DNA of 64,000 nucleotides from Rhodanobacter sp. C06. Its GTDB lineage: Bacteria > Pseudomonadota > Gammaproteobacteria > Xanthomonadales > Rhodanobacteraceae. A program made the translations under genes and the position numbers. Where the stretch lies: NCBI RefSeq assembly GCF_002001105.1, contig NZ_MUNP01000048.1, positions 37,319-101,318 on the forward strand. Direction: 5' to 3'. The notes under the pieces were generated by a model. That model worked only from the letters and a program-made list of their open reading frames with translations, was not told where the DNA came from and searched no databases. This document shows, in pieces, positions 29,288-38,564 of this stretch. How positions within the stretch are numbered: position 1 is the stretch's first letter; every line of letters starts with the position of its first letter.

Positions 29288-31297
29288 TCAACCGCCCTTG
29301 CCGGCTCTCCCGTCCGCGACCGGCTCGCCATTCGGTACCACCGTGATGGTGATCCTGGAAGGATGCTGGCTGTCGTGATGGATCACGTTGCGGGCAATGA
29401 CACCCTTGGCTTCGTCGTAGTTGTTGCCGCCCGTGTTGAGGTTGCGGTCGAAGCGCGGGAAGTTGCTGCTGGAAACGTCCACGCGCAGCTTGTGCCCCGG
29501 CTTGAAGTAGTAGCTGGTATCGATCGGCTGGAAGGTGACCTTGTACGTTTGGCCGGGCGACATCCACGCCAGCGGCTTGTCATAGCCGTTGCGGTAGCGC
29601 ATGCGCTGGATGTTTTCGGTGATGTTGAACGCGCGGCCGTCTGGGTACACGTCGATCACCTTGAAGGTGAAGTCGGTGTCCTTCGCGCTGGAGGAAACAT
29701 ACAGCGTCACCGTGATCGGCCCGCTGACTTCGGTGCCCTGCTCGAACGGCTTGGAGTCGTAGACCAGGATGTCGTTGCGGGTTTCCTGCGGACGCTGGTC
29801 GTAGGAGCCGAATTTCACCGCCGAGCCCTGGCAGCAACCGCCGCCGCCGAAGGTGGGCACGGGATTTTCCGGGTCGTAGACGAACTTATCGGGATGGTCC
29901 GCCGCGGGTGGCGCGTCGACCAACCTGCCGTTGCCGTAGAGCGTGTTGGCCTGGCCCTCGCTGGTGAAGTAGAGATCCTGCGTCCTGGCCTCGGCCGGCG
30001 GCCAGGTGTCGGCCTGCTCCCAGCGGTTCGCGCCCATCACGTAGTACATCACCCTGGGCTGCTTGGCCAGGACGGGGCTGTCCTCGCCCTTGAGATAGTG
30101 GCCGAACCAGCCGTAGACGAGGTCGTTGTAGTCGAAGCGCGCATCGCCCACGTCGAGGTCGCCGATCATGGTGTGCTCGCTGGCGCGCGTATACGCGCAA
30201 TGCAGCACCGGCGCGATGATCGCGTACTGCTGGTCGGCGATGGCTTTCGGCGCGGTGCGGCGCACTTCGTTGTAGGCGGCGAGATTGGGCGATACGGAAA
30301 CGTCGAACCAGCTCATGAACCACAGTCCCGGCTTGCTGACCTTGAGCTTTTCGTTCCACAGGCCGCCCTTGTACCAGGCGGGATCATTGGGCGTGCGCGC
30401 AATCATGTCGCCGCCAGTGGCCACCGGCATGTGCGTTTCGAAGATGCCCGGCGGGCCGCCCACGGCCTTGATCATGTCTTTCTCGGGCAGGTGCCAGAAC
30501 GCCTTGTTCCAGTCGACCGGCGGCATCTGCGGAGCGAGATCGTAGAAGCGCGACGCATTGACCAGGTCCGCCTGCGAGGTACCGCGCGGGAACAGCGGCC
30601 GCGTCTGGTTCTGGATGCCGTAGTCGTAGATCCACGAAATGAACAGCATCTGCACCGCACCGCCGCGATACCAGTTGCCCTGTTCGTAATACGGGCCGAC
30701 CTTGCCGATGCCGGCACCGAAACCCTGCACGTTGAACGTGGTCAGCGCCGGATCGTTTTGCGCCACCACGGCAAGCTGCCACTCGGCGGTCGACGAGCAA
30801 CCGGTGGTGCCGACCTTGCCGCTGGACCATGGCTGCGAGGACATCCACTTGAGTTCGTCGCTGCCGTCGCTCAGCGGCATGCCGAGGATGTCGTAGTTGC
30901 CCTCGGAGAAGAAGTGGCCACGCTCCTGCATCTCCACGTACGCATAGCCGTGCTTGACCGCTTCGAGCTCGCGCGTCATGTCACGCGGCGCACCAAGCTT
31001 CACATCCCAGAAATTGAAGTTGTACGGCGTACGCGAAAAGATGATCGGCACCTTGCCTGCGCCCTTCGGGCGATAGATGTCGGCGGCCATCAGTTTGCCG
31101 TCGCGCATCTTCACCATCACCTTGCGGTCGATGACCGCGACCTGCTCGAGTTCCTTCTCGATGGCGTTGCGCTTGGCGATCAATTGGGCCTGCGGGTCGG
31201 GCCTCTGTTGCGCGGCGGCTGGAGCGGCCACGAGCAGCGAGAGCCCGAATGAAACCCACGCACAGGCGAAGGCGGAAGCCAGCGGGTTGAGGCGCAT
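29288..31297 (-). CDS. CocE/NonD-type secreted hydrolase (X-Pro dipeptidyl-peptidase S15)
   Basis: Secreted alpha/beta-hydrolase of 669 residues, signal peptide ending VAAPAAAQQ (about 30). The S15/CocE N-domain begins [18 protein letters not shown], the catalytic serine is probably in [13 protein letters not shown], and the C-terminal beta-jelly-roll domain runs from about 500 ([12 protein letters not shown]) to the end. The substrate may be an ester or peptide; the family covers both. The start at ATG 31297 is chosen because the signal peptide begins there. Monocistronic. Confidence 0.86.
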   Translation of the reverse strand: MRLNPLASAFACAWVSFGLSLLVAAPAAAQQRPDPQAQLIAKRNAIEKELEQVAVIDRKVMVKMRDGKLMAADIYRPKGAGKVPIIFSRTPYNFNFWDVKLGAPRDMTRELEAVKHGYAYVEMQERGHFFSEGNYDILGMPLSDGSDELKWMSSQPWSSGKVGTTGCSSTAEWQLAVVAQNDPALTTFNVQGFGAGIGKVGPYYEQGNWYRGGAVQMLFISWIYDYGIQNQTRPLFPRGTSQADLVNASRFYDLAPQMPPVDWNKAFWHLPEKDMIKAVGGPPGIFETHMPVATGGDMIARTPNDPAWYKGGLWNEKLKVSKPGLWFMSWFDVSVSPNLAAYNEVRRTAPKAIADQQYAIIAPVLHCAYTRASEHTMIGDLDVGDARFDYNDLVYGWFGHYLKGEDSPVLAKQPRVMYYVMGANRWEQADTWPPAEARTQDLYFTSEGQANTLYGNGRLVDAPPAADHPDKFVYDPENPVPTFGGGGCCQGSAVKFGSYDQRPQETRNDILVYDSKPFEQGTEVSGPITVTLYVSSSAKDTDFTFKVIDVYPDGRAFNITENIQRMRYRNGYDKPLAWMSPGQTYKVTFQPIDTSYYFKPGHKLRVDVSSSNFPRFDRNLNTGGNNYDEAKGVIARNVIHHDSQHPSRITITVVPNGEPVADGRAGKGG

Positions 31298-31402
31298 GCT
31301 TGAATCCCCTACGAGTGTTCCCCGAGTGTCAGTCAACCGGCAGGCTCAAGGAACATGACTAAGGGCATACACATCAAGCCGGCCAAACCGGCCGCGACCG
31401 GC

Positions 31403-31876
31403 CTACACCGGCAGCACCGTGGTCTTCTTGACCGTGCGCAGCGCCAGCGTGGACTGCACGCGCACCACGCCAGGCAACTGGGTGAGGATGTCGGTGTGGA
31501 TGCGCTCGAAGTCGGCGGCGTCGGCGTAGGCCACGCGCACCATGTAGTCGGCCGCACCGGCGAGCAGGCAGCACTCGGTGACTTCCGGATGGCGCTGGAT
31601 GGCCGCTTCGAACGCGTCCAGCGCGCTGCGGCCCTGCTGGTCCAGCGTCACCAGCACGAAGGCGGTGCCGGGCAGGCCCACGGCCTTCTCGTCGAGCAGC
31701 ATCACGTAGCGCGCGATCAGCCCGCGCTCCTCCAGCAGCTTCACCCGGCGCAGGCAGGCCGAGGGCGAGAGGTTGATCTGCTGCGCAAGCTCCAGGTTGC
31801 TCAGCCTCCCATCCTGCTGCAGCAGTCTGAGGATCGCGCGATCGCGCTGGTCGAGTGACGGGTCAGGGTGCGGCAT
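31403..31876 (-). CDS. Lrp/AsnC-family regulator
   Basis: Regulator of 157 residues. N-terminal helix-turn-helix LDQRDRAILRLLQQDGRLSN...SPSACLRRVKLLEERG, then the RAM ligand-binding domain (GTAFVLVTLD, CCLLAGAADYMVRVAYAD). It is divergent from alanine dehydrogenase with a 163-base AT-rich gap, the common arrangement of an Lrp-type regulator (AldR, BkdR) controlling ald in response to alanine. ATG 31876 chosen; TTG 31885 possible. Confidence 0.93.
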   Translation of the reverse strand: MPHPDPSLDQRDRAILRLLQQDGRLSNLELAQQINLSPSACLRRVKLLEERGLIARYVMLLDEKAVGLPGTAFVLVTLDQQGRSALDAFEAAIQRHPEVTECCLLAGAADYMVRVAYADAADFERIHTDILTQLPGVVRVQSTLALRTVKKTTVLPV

Positions 31877-32039
31877 GAAATTCAATCATCCAGGCATTTC
31901 ATCGGCAATCATTCTACAAACAAGCGATGACTCGATTGAAATCGGCGATAAATTGCGCAGCACGGCGATCATACTGCCGCTCCATCGGCGTGCATTCCTG
32001 CCGGCCCCTACTTCGCTTCCCAGCCAGAGATCTGTAGCC
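31877..32039. promoter_or_regulatory. Divergent control region lrp-like / ald
   Basis: 163 bases, visibly more AT-rich than its surroundings (ATTCAATCATC, AATCATTCTACAAA, GATAAATTG), as expected for Lrp-type binding. Individual boxes were not resolved with certainty. Confidence 0.5.
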
Positions 32040-33158
<1,119 letters not shown>

Positions 33159-33263
33159 GCCCCCGCGGTGCGACCGTTCCGCGATGATCGCGTAACGGTC
33201 GCACCCACCCGTGCGTGGCTTTGGTGCATCGGTCCATCCGGATCGGCGATCGAGCCCGATGGC

Positions 33264-34037
33264 TCAGGCGATCATCCGCCTGCCGTAGCCGGTGGGCGTG
33301 ATGCCCATGACCTGGCGGAACATGACGCAGAAGGCGCTGCAACTGGCATAGCCGGCGTCACGCGCCACGCTCTTGATCGAGGCCCCTGCATTCAGCCGGC
33401 TCAATGCACGGGCCAGCCGCACGTGCTGCCGCCAACGCACGAAGCTCATCTTCAATTCACTCTCGAAGAGCCGCGCCAGGGTTCGACTGCTCGCGCCAAC
33501 CTGCTGCGCCAGCTGGTCGAGCGTATCGGTCCGGGACGGGTCGGCCAGCAGACGGCCACACACCTTCCTCAACCGCGGATCCGACGGCGTGGGAATGCGG
33601 ATGGCCGACTCGTCGGCGCCGTGAAGTTCGTGCAGCAGCAGCGGCAACATCATGTGCATGCGTTGCGCGTCCCCGGCTCCGTATGCGCCGACCATTGCCA
33701 GGATGAGCTCGCGGAGCAGATCCGTGATCGCCAGGATCCTGCAATGGTCGCCCAGCAGCGACCCCGCGGTTCGATCCAGATACAGCGTGCGTACGGCGAC
33801 ATGGCCTTCCATACGGATCTCGTGCGGCATCGCGGCGGGCACCCACAACGAACGCTGCGGCGGCACGATCCAGATGCCCTCGCGGGTCGTCACCTGCATC
33901 ACGCCCGACGCGGCATAGATGAGCTGCCCGCGCTTGTGCCGGTGCCGCGGGATGAGGCACCCCTTCGGATAATTCTTGGTCAGCGCGGTCGCCGGCCATG
34001 CCGTGGCCGAAGCGGCGCCTTGTCTGGATTGCGACAC
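33264..34037 (-). CDS. AraC-family regulator with cupin N-domain
   Basis: Regulator of 257 residues: N-terminal cupin-like sensor (IPRHRHKRGQLIYAASGVMQV, GIWIVPPQRSLWVPA) and C-terminal AraC double helix-turn-helix (TLDQLAQQVGASSRTLARLF, IKSVARDAGYASCSAFCVMFRQVMG). Start is GTG 34037, with AAGGA about 10 bases upstream; farther upstream the frame runs antisense into the DUF1501 gene. It is divergent from that gene, its probable target. Confidence 0.85.
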   Translation of the reverse strand: MSQSRQGAASATAWPATALTKNYPKGCLIPRHRHKRGQLIYAASGVMQVTTREGIWIVPPQRSLWVPAAMPHEIRMEGHVAVRTLYLDRTAGSLLGDHCRILAITDLLRELILAMVGAYGAGDAQRMHMMLPLLLHELHGADESAIRIPTPSDPRLRKVCGRLLADPSRTDTLDQLAQQVGASSRTLARLFESELKMSFVRWRQHVRLARALSRLNAGASIKSVARDAGYASCSAFCVMFRQVMGITPTGYGRRMIA

Positions 34038-34173
34038 AGTCTGGCTTCCTTTCGATATACGGACACCACTAGGCTGATTCTGGGTGAACGGCGGCTCCGC
34101 GGCAACGCGCCGCCCGGGTTTCACCGACGCGCCGCGTCGCCGCCCACGAAACAGGCACCACTGGAGGCATCCG

Positions 34174-35229
34174 ATGAACGACCACCCCATCTCGCGACGC
34201 ACGGTGCTCAAGGCAGGCGCGGCCATCGCCGGGGCGCTCGCGCTGGGCAGGAGGCCTCTCCTGGCGGAAACCCGCGACGCGCCCGAACAACCGACGCTCG
34301 TCGTGCTCTGGCTCAACGGCGGCCCGGCAGGCCTGTTCAACAGTGCGGACTCGTTCCTTTCCAGCGGCGCCTTCGGGGTGACCGCCGACAACGTTCGCCA
34401 TCTCGGAAACGGCCTTTGCGTCGACGCGGGTTCGCTTGGCGCCTTGCCCGGCGTGGCCTTGGCGCACATGGCCTCGATCGATTTCCGGCACGGCCTTTAC
34501 CCGCACGCGGATGCGCGTGCGGCGATGTTGGAACGGGCTTCGCGCAGCCAGCTGCTGCGCATGGCTGCGGCCATGCCAGGCAAGGCGATCCGCTGCGCAG
34601 TGGTGAACAGTCTCGGCCTGCCGGTCGGGGTCGCGACGACGCCTCCGGCGGAAGGCCACATCACGCTGGAACACATCGCCAGCCTTGACGATGCACCAGG
34701 GCACCTTCCCACCGCGCAGCTCGACGCCATCCGGAGCGCCTACGGCGTGCCTGCCGGGAGCACCCTCATTGACAGCCAGCGATCGACCTTCGCCGGCATC
34801 GAATCGCTGATCCATGCCGGCGTCGGCGTGATCTTCGCGCAACCGGCCTACACCGGGCGACCCGACCGGCAGTTCGACACGCATCACGACGACGTTGGAA
34901 CGCTGGCACGCGACATCATGGCCCCCATCACGCCGTCGCTGGTCACCTTCCTCGACCGCGTGATGGCCCTGCCGCGGCGCAATGTGGTGACGCTGCTGAC
35001 CGGTGAATTCAGCCGGACACTGCCGGGCTCGGATCATGCGCCGGGCGGTACCGCAACGGTCATCGGCAAGCACGTCAAGACCGGTACCGCGGGACGACAG
35101 GGACCTGGCGGCTCGCCACCCGAACACGCAACGCCGCCGGAAGGTCTCTGGGCCTATATCGCAGCTGCGTTGCGTCTGGACACAACAGCCCCGTTTGGCC
35201 GCAACCCGCACCGCGAATTGATCGCCTGA
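34174..35229 (+). CDS. DUF1501-like Tat-exported protein
   Basis: Protein of 351 residues with a twin-arginine signal (SRRTVLKAGAAIAGALALG) and a DUF1501 (sulfatase-like fold) domain: LVVLWLNGGP near the start, FDTHHDDVGTLARD and LLTGEFSRTLPGSDHAPGG later. Such proteins are often encoded with DUF1800 proteins, but none is here. The length is shorter than the usual 400-480 residues. CTGGAGG precedes ATG 34174. Confidence 0.75.
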   Translation: MNDHPISRRTVLKAGAAIAGALALGRRPLLAETRDAPEQPTLVVLWLNGGPAGLFNSADSFLSSGAFGVTADNVRHLGNGLCVDAGSLGALPGVALAHMASIDFRHGLYPHADARAAMLERASRSQLLRMAAAMPGKAIRCAVVNSLGLPVGVATTPPAEGHITLEHIASLDDAPGHLPTAQLDAIRSAYGVPAGSTLIDSQRSTFAGIESLIHAGVGVIFAQPAYTGRPDRQFDTHHDDVGTLARDIMAPITPSLVTFLDRVMALPRRNVVTLLTGEFSRTLPGSDHAPGGTATVIGKHVKTGTAGRQGPGGSPPEHATPPEGLWAYIAAALRLDTTAPFGRNPHRELIA

Positions 35230-35317
35230 ATCGGATGTATTCGTCCCGTGCTCGCGCGCCAAGGATACGAGGCGCGATGTTCGCACCCGGTCACGGCGGC
35301 AAGACGCACTGGCGCGA

Positions 35318-37162
35318 TCAGGCCGGCTCATCCTCCGCCGCCACGAAGCCGCCCGTCTGCCGCTTCCACAGCCGCGCATACAGCCCGTCGCTGGCCACCA
35401 GCTCGGCATGCGTACCGGTCTCGACGATGCGGCCTTTGTCCAGCACCACGAGGCGATCCATGCGCGCGATGGTGGAGAGGCGATGCGCGATGGCGATCAC
35501 CGTCTTGCCCTGCATCAGCAGGTCCAGGCTGTCCTGGATCGCCGCCTCGGCCTCGGAGTCCAGCGCGCTGGTGGCCTCGTCCAGCACGAGGATCGGTGCG
35601 TCCTTCAGCAGCACGCGGGCGATCGCGATGCGCTGGCGTTGGCCGCCGCTGAGCTTCACGCCTCGCTCGCCGACCAGCGCTTCGTAACCGGTGCGGCCCT
35701 CGCCGTCGACCAGCGCGGGGATGAACTCGTCGGCGCGCGCCTTGCGCACGGCATCCGCGACCTGCGCCTCGCCGGCATCGGGGCGGCCGTAGAGGATGTT
35801 GTCGCGGATCGAGCGGTGCAGCAGCGAGGTGTCCTGGGTCACCACGCCGATCTGCGAGCGCAGGCTTTCCTGGGTCACCTGCGCCACGTCCTGGCCATCG
35901 ATGGTGATCTGCCCGCCTTCGAGGTCGTACAGGCGCAGCAGCACGTTGACCAGGGTGGACTTGCCCGCGCCGCTCGGCCCCACGAGGCCGATCTTCTCGC
36001 CTGCACGCACGGCCAACCCCAGGCCTGCGATCACCCCGCCTTTCTTGCCGTAGTGGAAATGGATGTCGTGGAAGTGCACGGCGCCGCGGGTCACTTCCAG
36101 CGGCATCGCGCCCTCGCGGTCCTGCACCGCGCGCGGCTGGGCGATGGTGGTGATGCCGTCCTGCACCGTGCCCACGTCCTCGAAGATGCCGTTGACCACC
36201 CACATGATCCAGCCGGACATGTTGCTGATGCGGATCACCAGCCCGGTGGACAGCGCGATCGCGCCCACCGTCACCCGACCCTCGCTCCACAGCCACAACG
36301 CCAGCGCCGAGGTGCCGGCGATCAGCAGGCCGTTCAACGCGGTGATGCAGGCGTCCATCACGGTGGTGACGCGAGTCATGCGCCGGGTCTTCTCGGTCTG
36401 CTCGTCCATCGCCTCGGCCACGTAGGCTTCTTCACGACGGCCGTGCGCGAACAGCTTCAGGGTGAGCACGTTGCCGTAGCCGTCCACGATGCGGCCCATC
36501 AGCTTGGAACGCGCCGCCGAGGCCAGCCACGAACGCTGCTTGACGCGCGGGATGAACAGCGCCAGCGCGCCCACGTACAGCACCACCCAGACCAGCAGCG
36601 GCACGGCCAGCCAAGAATCGGCATGCGCGAACAGCGCCGCCGCGCTGGCGGTGTAGACCACCACGTACCAGATCGCGTCCACGATCTGCACCGCCGACTG
36701 CCGCAGGGAGCTGCCGGTCTGCATGATGCGATTCGCGATGCGCCCGGCGTAGTCGTTCTGGAAGAAGCCCAGGCTCTGGCGTATCACGTAGCGATGGTTC
36801 TGCCAGCGGATGCGGGTGGTGAGGCTGGGCACGATGGCCTGGTTCACCAGCAAGTCGTGCAACGCGTTGAAGATCGGTCGCGCCAGCACGATCACCAGCG
36901 CCATCCACAGCAGCTCATGCCCGTGACGCTGGAAGAAATCCGCGGACGGCACTTCCTTCGCCAGGTCCACCACGCGGCCGATGAAGCCGAACAGCGACAC
37001 CTCGATGCCCGCCACCATGAAACCCACCACGACGACGGCGAGGAACACCGGCCACACCTGGCGCAGGTAGAACGCGTAGAAGCGCCCCACCGAGGCCGGC
37101 GGCATGCCATCGACCGGTTCCTTGAACGGATCGATCAGGGATTCGAACCAGCGGAAGATCAT
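35318..37162 (-). CDS. ABC exporter, permease fused to ATPase
   Basis: Half-transporter of 614 residues. Six membrane helices in about 30-310, then the nucleotide-binding domain: Walker A GPSGAGKST, Q-loop QDTSLLH, signature LSGGQRQR, Walker B ILVLDEATS, H-loop AHRLST. Arrangement is that of MsbA/Cyd/Atm-like homodimeric exporters. The substrate is unknown. Preceded by a 29-residue membrane protein gene on the same strand, 66 bases upstream. Confidence 0.92.
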   Translation of the reverse strand: MIFRWFESLIDPFKEPVDGMPPASVGRFYAFYLRQVWPVFLAVVVVGFMVAGIEVSLFGFIGRVVDLAKEVPSADFFQRHGHELLWMALVIVLARPIFNALHDLLVNQAIVPSLTTRIRWQNHRYVIRQSLGFFQNDYAGRIANRIMQTGSSLRQSAVQIVDAIWYVVVYTASAAALFAHADSWLAVPLLVWVVLYVGALALFIPRVKQRSWLASAARSKLMGRIVDGYGNVLTLKLFAHGRREEAYVAEAMDEQTEKTRRMTRVTTVMDACITALNGLLIAGTSALALWLWSEGRVTVGAIALSTGLVIRISNMSGWIMWVVNGIFEDVGTVQDGITTIAQPRAVQDREGAMPLEVTRGAVHFHDIHFHYGKKGGVIAGLGLAVRAGEKIGLVGPSGAGKSTLVNVLLRLYDLEGGQITIDGQDVAQVTQESLRSQIGVVTQDTSLLHRSIRDNILYGRPDAGEAQVADAVRKARADEFIPALVDGEGRTGYEALVGERGVKLSGGQRQRIAIARVLLKDAPILVLDEATSALDSEAEAAIQDSLDLLMQGKTVIAIAHRLSTIARMDRLVVLDKGRIVETGTHAELVASDGLYARLWKRQTGGFVAAEDEPA

Positions 37163-37228
37163 GGGGAGCGCACGTCCTGCGGGGAGATGCCTAGCGTGGG
37201 TGCACGCCCCCCGGTTCGCAAGGGCGGG

Positions 37229-37318
37229 CTATTTCTTCGTCCGCTTCCTGCGCTGGGCATAGCTGCTGGCAGCGACGACGAAAACGACGATGAGAACGGC
37301 GACGATGGCACCTGACAT
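37229..37318 (-). CDS. Membrane miniprotein (29 aa)
   Basis: Twenty-nine residues: SGAIVAVLIVVFVVAASSYAQ, a single hydrophobic helix, then the basic tail RRKRTKK and a TAG stop. AAAGGAG lies 8 bases before the ATG, a very good ribosome-binding site. Located 66 bases upstream of the ABC exporter and in the same direction, so it could be an accessory subunit, but this is inference. No homologue is known to me. Confidence 0.55.
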   Translation of the reverse strand: MSGAIVAVLIVVFVVAASSYAQRRKRTKK

Positions 37319-37372
37319 GGACTGGCTCCTTTGGGCTGATGGCTCGAACGACCGGACGGCAAACGCCGCGCG

Positions 37373-37714
37373 CTATTTCCGCTTCACGGCTGCGCCGGGC
37401 ACGGGCAATTCCTGCATCACCATCGCAAGGCTCTGCCGGTAATCGGCCAGTGCCTTGCGGCCGGCGGCGGTGATGCGCAGCTCGGTCAGCGGACGCTTGC
37501 CGCGAAAACTCTTCTTCACTTCAATCAGGCCGCCCGCTTCCAGCTTGCTCATGTGGCTGGAGAGGTTGCCCTTGCTGAGCCCGCTGACCTGTTCGAGGAA
37601 GCCGAACTCCACTTCCTTCGCGTTGGCCAGCACGGCCAGGATCAGCAACCGCGCCGGCTCGTGCACCAGCCGGTCCAGCGCCATCACCTCGCCGATGCGC
37701 GACGGTGCGCTCAT
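37373..37714 (-). CDS. Winged-helix transcriptional regulator
   Basis: Regulator of 113 residues with a MarR/ArsR-type winged helix: LLILAVLANAKEVEFGFLEQVSGLSKGNLSSHMSKLEAGGLIEV, wing at KKSFRGKRPLTELRIT. No ligand domain. Its ATG overlaps the stop of the membrane protein gene (ATGA), so the pair is cotranscribed; such membrane protein-HTH pairs are common in this group. It may bind the repeated ATTGCAAAT sequence upstream of the operon. Confidence 0.88.
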   Translation of the reverse strand: MSAPSRIGEVMALDRLVHEPARLLILAVLANAKEVEFGFLEQVSGLSKGNLSSHMSKLEAGGLIEVKKSFRGKRPLTELRITAAGRKALADYRQSLAMVMQELPVPGAAVKRK

Positions 37715-38385
37715 GTTCCACCCACTGCTGCATCGCGCAAGCGCAGCAGCCGCTCCCGCAGTTGCAGAAAGCGACGATGATCGGCCACGCCGCGGGCGAT
37801 CAACAGCAGCGCCGCCAACGGAAACAGCAGGGCCAGCAGCGCCATTAGCAGTGCGTCCTGCGCGGCAGCGGTGCCGATCACCGGATAAACCCGGTCCACG
37901 CACAACAGCGACGCCTGGCAGAACAGGAACGCGCCCACGACGAAATCCAGCGGGCTGCGCAGCCAGCGCCAAACCGCCAACGCCAACAGCCAGAGCAGCG
38001 CGAGATAGCCGGCGCTGCCCGGCGACAGCTGCGCGCCATTCGACAGCGCCGATGCCGTCAGCAGCACGGCCACCGCCAGCGTCACGCCGAGGCCGAGCCG
38101 ATGGGTGCGGCGTTCGACCGCGCTTTCCTGTTCCTCCACGTGGCCGAAGCGCTGGTAATAGCGCCGTGCCATGCCCCATCTGGCCAGCAGCCACACGAGC
38201 GGCAGCGCGACCAGCACGACACGCAACGTCGGCGTCATGGGCAACAAGCCGCCGAGCAGGTACGAGAGCAGGCAGCAGATGCCGCCCAGCACCGACGCCA
38301 AGCCGCCTGCGCTGCGCGAGTAGCGCGCGTAATCGCGGGTCAGGGATTCCAGCTCGCCCAGCCTTTCTTGCGTCTCGCCAGCCAC
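37711..38385 (-). CDS. Multi-pass membrane protein
   Basis: Protein of 224 residues with about six hydrophobic segments (for example VLGGICCLLSYLLGGLLP, VVLVALPLVWLLARW, LALLWLLALAVWRWL) and a soluble acidic N-terminus. No family recognised. Start is GTG 38385. It precedes and overlaps the winged-helix regulator, which suggests that the regulator responds to a signal connected with this protein or controls its own operon. Confidence 0.8.
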   Translation of the reverse strand: MAGETQERLGELESLTRDYARYSRSAGGLASVLGGICCLLSYLLGGLLPMTPTLRVVLVALPLVWLLARWGMARRYYQRFGHVEEQESAVERRTHRLGLGVTLAVAVLLTASALSNGAQLSPGSAGYLALLWLLALAVWRWLRSPLDFVVGAFLFCQASLLCVDRVYPVIGTAAAQDALLMALLALLFPLAALLLIARGVADHRRFLQLRERLLRLRDAAVGGT

Positions 38386-38408
38386 GTGCAGCCCCAGGAT
38401 TCATCAGA

Positions 38409-38446
38409 TTGCAAATAGGTTTGCATTGCAAATATATCTGTGTCAA
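38409..38446 (-). promoter_or_regulatory. Repeated operator and -35 box of the membrane protein/HTH operon
   Basis: Two direct copies of ATTGCAAAT (38409-38417 and 38425-38433), 16 bases apart, plus a -35 TTGACA on the minus strand (38441-38446). The palindrome TTTGCATTGCAAA lies within. It is strikingly AT-rich for this chromosome and sits 24-61 bases before the start of the operon. Confidence 0.65.
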
Positions 38447-38564
38447 CTGGACGACAATTACGGCGACGGCCTGTGGCCATCGCGCGCATCCCGGCTGAAC
38501 GCTGGCCCCGCTTGCACGACCTGGCTGATTGACCGCCCGCGACGCCGCCCGGATCATGCCGGGC

